Origin: Perognathus longimembris pacificus
Taxonomy: Eukaryota > Chordata > Mammalia > Rodentia > Heteromyidae
Assembly (NCBI RefSeq): GCF_023159225.1
Contig: NC_063171.1
Span: 6,038,386 to 6,102,385, forward strand
Direction of reading: 5' to 3'
Length of the DNA: 64,000 nt
Of the stretch, positions 57,466-64,000 are shown piece after piece (within the stretch, counting starts at the first letter, position 1; each line of letters starts with the position of its first letter). The position numbers were made by a program, and so were the translations under genes. The notes beneath the pieces are model-generated. The model saw only the letters and a program-made list of their open reading frames with translations, was not told where the DNA came from and did no database searches.

Positions 57466-57655
57466 ATGGGCTGGGAATATGGCCTAGTGGCAAGAGTGCT
57501 TGCCTCGTATATATGAAGCCCCGGGTTCGATTCCCCAGCACCACATATATAGAAAATGGCCAGAAGTGGCGCTGCAGCTCAAGTAGCAGAGTGCTAGTCT
57601 TGAGCAAAAAGAAGCCAGGGACAGTACTTAGGCCTTGAGTCCAAGCCCCAGGAGG

Positions 57656-57688
<33 letters not shown>
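57466..57688 (+). repeat. IDL-Geo dimeric SINE with long poly-A
   Basis: Complete dimer plus about 30 A (57658-57687). Flanked by the near-repeat accaagggat/accaagagat. Confidence 0.95.
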
Positions 57689-57689
<1 letters not shown>

Positions 57690-59980
57690 AAGAGATTTCA
57701 CAGCAGGACAGCAAGGTCATTCAATTCTGACCCTGGTGTACAATACTAAAGCTGATACACAGTTGAGACATAGCTTTGAGCTTCATTTCAGACCATATAG
57801 ATGGGGAAATAATACCCTCCTCACCAGGAAACTGTGTTTTACTCCCTTAGGATCGTCTGTGGGAGGTACTGATATATCCTTTCAAAAATAGTCTGCTTTC
57901 CCAACTTTCTAGTTATCAAGAAGACTGACAAGTATCTACCCATAAAGGCATGGAGGGGGAGCAGGAACAAGATATTACTTCAGACCCTAGGATTGCTTTT
58001 CCACCAGGGGCTATTTGGCTCCTCACAGATGATATTTCCTTTCTATTACTGAATACTTCTCTAAGTATCTATTCCAATAGTCAAGGGAGGCTGCTAAATT
58101 TCCAACGATGTAATTCTTGCATCATTAACTGATAAAGTTCAGTGCTCATGAGCTAGGTGGCTACGAAGACCTACACAATGTGCATATGATTTGAAGGTTT
58201 TGGGGCATCTCAGCACAGGAAAAAGTCTAAAGTACTTCCTTTCATACTGAAGCAGTACACAAAGATAAAGCAGCTCCACCCTGGTTACTGAGACTCAATA
58301 GCCAGAGATAAGTACTAATTTCTCAGTTTACGGAGAGCCTAGCCACTGGGATACCATGATAGATTTGCAGTATCTCCTCCCACTGGGGCCACTGGTACAT
58401 TAGCCAGACTGACACCTTAAGAGCTATGACAAGGACTTAACTTGCCCACCACACTTCCACCTGAGGCCCAAACTGGACATTTGATACATTAGGCTCCAAA
58501 CCTCAAAGCAATGGAACTAGTGAGAAAGGAGTCTCCCTTTTAGTAGGGGGCCCCGATTCCCACCCACACTGCAGAGATAAATTTCATCTTAAACTTAAGG
58601 CAAAAAAGTTACTTTTCTCCACTTTCTGAAATGCCAAACAGGACTGGCTCCATCCTAGGAAGCGGATCCCAGTTGTACAGTAATGGCCATGATAATGTCC
58701 ATCTGCGGTTAGAGAAAAAAGAACACCTCCCCAGGCCTGGCCAGTTCCTTATTGCTTCACAGGTCTCCTTAATTGGTCAGTACCTAGCCTCCTTGGCAAC
58801 AATTAAGCTTTTCTGCCTTTAAAAGCCCCTGCTCAACTTATTTAAGGAACTTCAAATTTTTCAGTGCGTGGCACTCCTTTGTTTTGACTCATGAGTTAAA
58901 TACTTGCATCTGTTCTGCTCAAAAGCCAAAATAGCCATTGACATAGCCAAATGTGCCCTGGCTGCACATGTACATACAAACACAGGCAACTAGGGCATTT
59001 AAACCATGCACAAGTCATCTGAAGAGGGATAAGGACTTCCAATTGTTGCATACATTCAACAGTTACAGAGAGATTTCCCCCAAATTGAGAATGGGGAGAA
59101 AATCTGGCAATGGCTAGAGCTCTCAAAAGCAACTTTAGGTAAACCATCAAAGGAGATGGAGAGCCTGTTGTCTTGGGAAACTCCCCTGGCATCTGATGGA
59201 AGCTACATGGACATTCTGGTAACTAGAAATCATTGGAAACTTCTACCATCATCCAGCTTCTGCCCATGATCTGGCCATTGAAGATGGTGCAATTACATCT
59301 AGTGAAGCATCAACTCCACTGTGACTAGCCTCTCCCCACAGACTGGCTTGAGTTCCAGAGGGATATTGAGTTACCACAGCACTTATAGTGGCAGCAGGAA
59401 GGAGAGAACCATGTTGCTAAACAGCCTATCAAATCCTATCATTGTAACATCTGCACAGAAAAAGCATAGAACTTAAAAGACAAGAATATGCAGGCCAAGA
59501 TGCTCAATACTGAGATGAACAAACTGGTTCTTTCAGAAGAGAAAATCTGAACAATTCACCTTTTCACCTGGTCTGCTGAGAGACCAAGAAAATGGGGTTT
59601 TGAAATATTACTTCAAAATCAGTAAAGTAATAGAAAATCCTACAAGCAAATGCTGTAACCAGTTTTAGTCGGAGTAGCAAGGCATCCTGTCTACTTGTAC
59701 ACCGTTTCCTCGAAGATCCTTATGTGCTATATATACTGCTGCCTTCAAGGATTCACAAACACAAAATCAGAGTCAGTAATGAAACTTGGCTCCCTGCCAC
59801 CCTCTGCAGCCCAGAGAGACCTCTGTGCCAGCCAGAAATCAAACAGGGGGCCAAGTCACTCATCCTCTACAGCTGGGAACCAGACTCAGGGTCTGTGATC
59901 CCCACCAGGTGCCCTTTCTGTGCTAAGATTTGTGTTTATTGTCTCCTTTCCCCATCTAGAGGTGGACAAGTACTTACCAA
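57689..59980. other. unrecognised SINE-poor interval with an LTR-like core
   Basis: Around 58750-58900: 'cttaattggtcag', 'gcctttaaaagcccctgctc' and 'gagttaaatac' in an order reminiscent of a U3-R-U5 core (CAAT-like, TATA-like, weak poly(A)-like). No edges were found. No coding sequence was recognised. Confidence 0.3.
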
Positions 59981-59984
59981 GCCT

Positions 59985-60092
59985 TTTTTGGTCATAGGGC
60001 TTGTGCTCAGGGCCTGGACACTGTCGTTGAGCTCTTTTTGCTCCAAGCTAGCACTCTTAACAGTTTGAGCTACACAGCCACTTCCAACCATG
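59985..60092 (-). repeat. partial composite SINE, Geo half
   Basis: 'tttggtcatagggcttgtgc', 'gttgagctctttttgctcc', 'agctacacagccacttcc'. Confidence 0.7.
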
Positions 60093-63000
60093 TCCTCTTT
60101 AAGGGCAATTCAAATTCTAAGCTTCAGCAGACCAGGGCACCTCTTCAGTCTTCGCCATGCTCCACTGTAATTGGCACATTCTCTTTCATGCAAGGGAACA
60201 TCTAATGTAGTACTGGGTCTTGCTACCTTGGCAGAAGGAAACATCTCTTATACCTGCCATGACTGCCATCCTGCAAACCCTGTAGACCTGCTGGATTTCA
60301 CAGATGAAATGGCCTCTTCAATAGGCCAACTTCACTGGCCAACATGGGCCCAACATTAGAAGATCATAGTTTGATGCAAGTGAACCACCTACATAAATAA
60401 AGGTGACAATGTGCTCTCCATTCTGATAAGGTTCAAAATATTTTATGCCAAGCTGATCTGAATGGGCCACCTCCAGAAGCTGCAATTGACTCCTACCATG
60501 CAGTAAATCACACACCTGCTAACAGTAGTGGTCAGATCTGTGTGGAAGACACTAAAGACCCCATGCCCTCACTAGAAGGTATCTTCAGCAACAACCTCAA
60601 GCCTGACCAAGCCTTCACTTTCCATGTGGGAGGGTATCAGTTCTCAGAAACACCCAGAACTAAAGTCTCCTCAGTTTATAACGTTAATTGTCTTCCATCC
60701 TTCAGGTGTTGCCATTTTGTTTTTCAAGATCTCGTTCAGTTCCATTACAATGACAAGTCGCATGAGCTTCTTTGCCCAGTAGTGGGAAAGGATGGCCTGG
60801 AAAACCCAGATTTGTATTAAGGATGAGTCATGTTCTGTTTGGGTACACTGGAGCACAAATAAATAGATATAGGAAGCAACACAACCTGAGTGGCAGGCAA
60901 AGCTCGAATCCTGTGATAGGAAACTCAAGAGGCACACAGCAGCATTAATATAAAAACGTCACATACACCTTCAAGAAGATTCTCTTTTAGAATAGCACAG
61001 CAAATACAGCAAGCCTAGCACATGAAGAAGTTTTGGCTTAATAGCAATCAACCAAGAAGGCAGCAAAAACTGAGCATGGAATGTCAACCTTAAAGGGGCG
61101 GCTTTCATTTATGCCATGTTCTAGAAGTTACAGGACATTGTCAAATTCTTCCCTAAAAAGATGTGTCCTATCAGTTTAGTCCAGGAGTCTACAACAAATG
61201 CATCCAAGCTCACATCTACAAAAAAACAGTTGGTTACCTATTTCTATTATCACCAGCCATGGTACTCTGTTCTGGTGAGAGATAAGATGGAATTCTTCTG
61301 ACCAGAATGTTCAGGGAACACTTAGAGGCATACAACATGATAAGAACAAGTGCTCCATCCTTCTAACAATGAGGCACAGGCCTGAAGACATCTGTCTCTA
61401 CCCAAAGGGGACTCTTAGTAACATTTGAGCTTCCTTGTTCATTCTCATACTTGACATCCAAATAAATGTCGCCATAGAGGGATTCAGGCCACAGGTAACT
61501 TGCTGAGGTTGGAGGAGTATCGCAGCAGCTCTCATAATAATTAAGCCCTTTTCAGAAAAGCATGATCCCCAGAACCAGGATGAGCTATGTGGCTAAGAAG
61601 CCCCCACAAACATCTGACACAGTTCCTAGGAGCAAGTTGCCTGATGTTTGCTTCCCTGTCACAATGCAGTACTTGCACCATGAACCGTAAGAGTTAGACT
61701 TTTGCAGCTGGCTTGGCCAAATTTCGCATGTCACTTTGATTCAGACAGGAGACATCAACAAGGTACAATGTGTCTCTTATCTGCCAAAAGGATCTAGATA
61801 TGAGCAAAATGAGTCCACACAAGGATATGACCGTCATGGGCATTCAGACCCCAGTAGATGACTTTGTGCATGTCCCAGCCTAGAAAAAACACTGAGTCAC
61901 AAGTTCTACAAGAATTAGCAGTGAAGGGGAAACAGAACAGGAAAATAAGTCCCAGGCCCATCTAGAGAAAGGTATTCCAAGGGTGTCTAAGTGTCTTCAC
62001 TGGAGAAAACTGACACATCCTCTCTAGAATATTTGACATTCCCACCTTCTTAAGTTTATGGAGGAAAGTCATACATCCTAGCACCCCATCCAGCACACCA
62101 CAAGACGGCTATGGCATGTCTTGCCACAGTGTGGTTCCAAAAGAAACTCATTCAGCAATTCTCTGCCCATGCCTCCCTTCCACCAGTTAGATGTCTGCAG
62201 ACATGTTTTTGTCACAATGGAATATACCTCCATTATCCAGAAGATGCAAATTAAACTCTATAGTGCTTAGGACAGATCCTAATGGTAAAGAGACATTCAG
62301 CAGAAGACAGTATTAATGAGGGAGGTAGAAGGGTCCTGGCACAGCTTTCAGCTTTTGCACAGAAAGGCCAAATACTCTGAAATCTTTTCTACATAGGGCC
62401 AGAGGCAATGCCTTCAAGTTGAGATGGTATTGTAAGCGGAGCTCTCTGAAGAAAAGCCACATCTCTACTGAAGAACATCCAACTTAGTTAAAAGATTCCT
62501 TCACCCTGTAAAGAAAAACATATGTACACATCCTATAGCTTTTCTTGCCTTGTAAAGACCATTATCAGAATCCTCTCTGGAATCTGCACCTACTTGCTTT
62601 CATTTTTTGACTATAAAAGCTCAAGTAGCCACCGCCAAGGAAGACTATGTCATTCCTAACTTGAATCTGCTGCTAGGCCATGGTCATTCACAGCAAACAT
62701 TTTTTATTTCCTTAAAGCAGGGCTACTTGGCATCAATAGTAGGCATCAAATGAGTTCACAAAGATAACACAGCCCCACTCAGTTTGCTGAAGCTTATTCC
62801 TCTGGGGCTGAGATTAAATAACGTTTGTCTATTATCCTTGAAGTGCTATTCAACAGTTCACTCAGCTAAAATACACTGCTGTCTTCTGGACACTGCACAT
62901 ATTTGTGAGCGCTTAGTGTTGCTTTGTGTTCTTCCAGGAATGTGTACAATGCAGTGACCAAATGTCTTGTCAGCTATGAGGGACCACCTTCCCCTCATGC

Positions 63001-63760
63001 TTTCCACCTGGGCTACACCTGAGTGTTAGGGCAAGACTCAGACCCCAGGAATGCAAGTTCTGCAGTGCTGACCCAGTGCCTTTTCTATGTAAACCTGTTC
63101 ATTTTGTCCACAAATCAGCAGGACATCCTGGCTCAAGACCTTAAGAGTGCAAACACTCTGTCTTTTATAGTTAAAGCACTCAGGAAATTAAGGAATATTA
63201 CTTCAATGGCAATTCGCAAGTGAAAACTATTCTATAGCTTTATAGCTAACATGGTTGCAAGACCAACAATGTGACACATTACAGAATATACACTTGGTGT
63301 CCTGAAAATACAAGAGCCAGGCTGCCACCAGCAACTAGAAATCTTCCAATATGAGCTGAGGTCACTGGACTCTTGAGGGAAGGTCAACCAACTGCATGGA
63401 ATAAGAAAGCTGAAAAGATACTTCTGTTTGCTTTCTTAAAACACAAACAGGATAGATTGCCAACAGCCACATCTTGGACTAAAGAGAATTAAGAAGTCTT
63501 TTATGGAAAGACCAGAGGTAGAAACAAACTAGATGAGGCAAAGAAATTAACCAGTTTTACGTGTCAATAGTATTGAACTTACACAAGAATCTGCTTTCAA
63601 GGGAAAATCTACACATTTTACAAACCTTGCAGTTTCTCTAGGAGCTGTCTAGATTTTGAAATACACCCTGAAGCAAAGATGAACAAGAACCAACCCAACT
63701 GTTGGTACCCACAAGAACAGAAAAATCATCTATTGCTCATCTCAAAACTTCCCCTTAAAA
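60093..63760. other. unrecognised SINE-poor interval
   Basis: No family, exon or structural RNA was recognised. Frames are all below 100 codons and without motifs. Confidence 0.35.
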
Positions 63761-63925
63761 ACCACTGTACCATGCATTTCTGCCTTTAAAGGCATGTACC
63801 TAGGCAAATAGGAGGGCTATATAAGGGCCTCAACCTCCACTTGTAATTGACAAGGCAATCCTTTTCCTTCATTCGGGTCAAAATAAAAAACGTCACTGGG
63901 TCATATCCTTTCTGTGTCAGGAGTT
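63761..63925 (+). promoter_or_regulatory. possible LTR promoter and polyadenylation core
   Basis: TATA box 'ctatataaggg' (63817-63827) is followed by AATAAA (63882-63887) 60 bp later, the spacing of an LTR R region, then a T-rich stretch 'tcctttctgtgtcagg'. It could be an LTR that runs to about 63920. No TG...CA edges or partner were found in the window. Confidence 0.35.
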
Positions 63926-64000
63926 ATTGCTGCTGATTCCACATGACTGCTAGCATATCAATTCTGAACATAGGCTGCAAGCCTCAACTGCAGTGCTATG

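Overview
This window is nuclear DNA of a rodent. The clearest clade marker is the abundance of dimeric SINEs that join an ID-like, tRNA-Ala-derived left half to a right half of the type known as Geo (IDL-Geo). That family is described only from Geomyoidea (pocket mice, kangaroo rats, pocket gophers). L1 ORF2 fragments, a B1-ID composite, a MaLR-type LTR and several LTR retroviruses complete the picture. I found no host protein-coding exon I could defend, no tRNA or rRNA gene and no CRISPR array. The window reads as a gene-poor stretch built up by layered insertions.

Layout. 1-15.2 kb: SINEs in both orientations, microsatellites at SINE tails, a MaLR LTR fragment near 10.2-10.6 kb and a class I-like LTR ending at 14,833. 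15.2-27.5 kb: a non-autonomous gammaretrovirus-like provirus (5' LTR 15,232-15,622, tRNA-Pro-type primer site, short open gag-like frame with a hydrophobic leader, about 5.7 kb of interior without recognisable pol or env). Its interior holds an L1 insertion at 18.3-19.5 kb. Its 3' LTR is split by a complete, smaller class II-like LTR element (22,762-27,169) flanked by the 6-bp duplication TATGAG. A third LTR of the outer family lies head-on at 27,684-28,090. 28-39 kb: SINEs, four L1 fragments (one with a 302-codon open C-terminal ORF2 frame), another fragment of the outer provirus interior (35.86-37.03 kb) and a GC-rich retrocopy-like segment (38.56-39.13 kb). 40.6-53.4 kb: two direct copies of a roughly 2.3-kb segment, 10.4 kb apart; one carries a solo LTR and the other shows the empty site. 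Between them lies a decayed retroviral env region (about 47.8-49.7 kb). 53.6-64 kb: mostly unrecognised, strikingly SINE-poor sequence with LTR-like promoter/polyadenylation cores at 58.8 and 63.8 kb.

The order of events can be read from nesting: outer provirus first, then L1, a SINE and the class II-like element inside it. The most unusual observation is that the outer and nested LTR elements, which have different LTRs, different primer sites and different duplication lengths, share noncoding interior modules in a changed order. Coordinates of SINE and L1 edges without a stated target duplication are by eye, usually good to about 10-20 bp.
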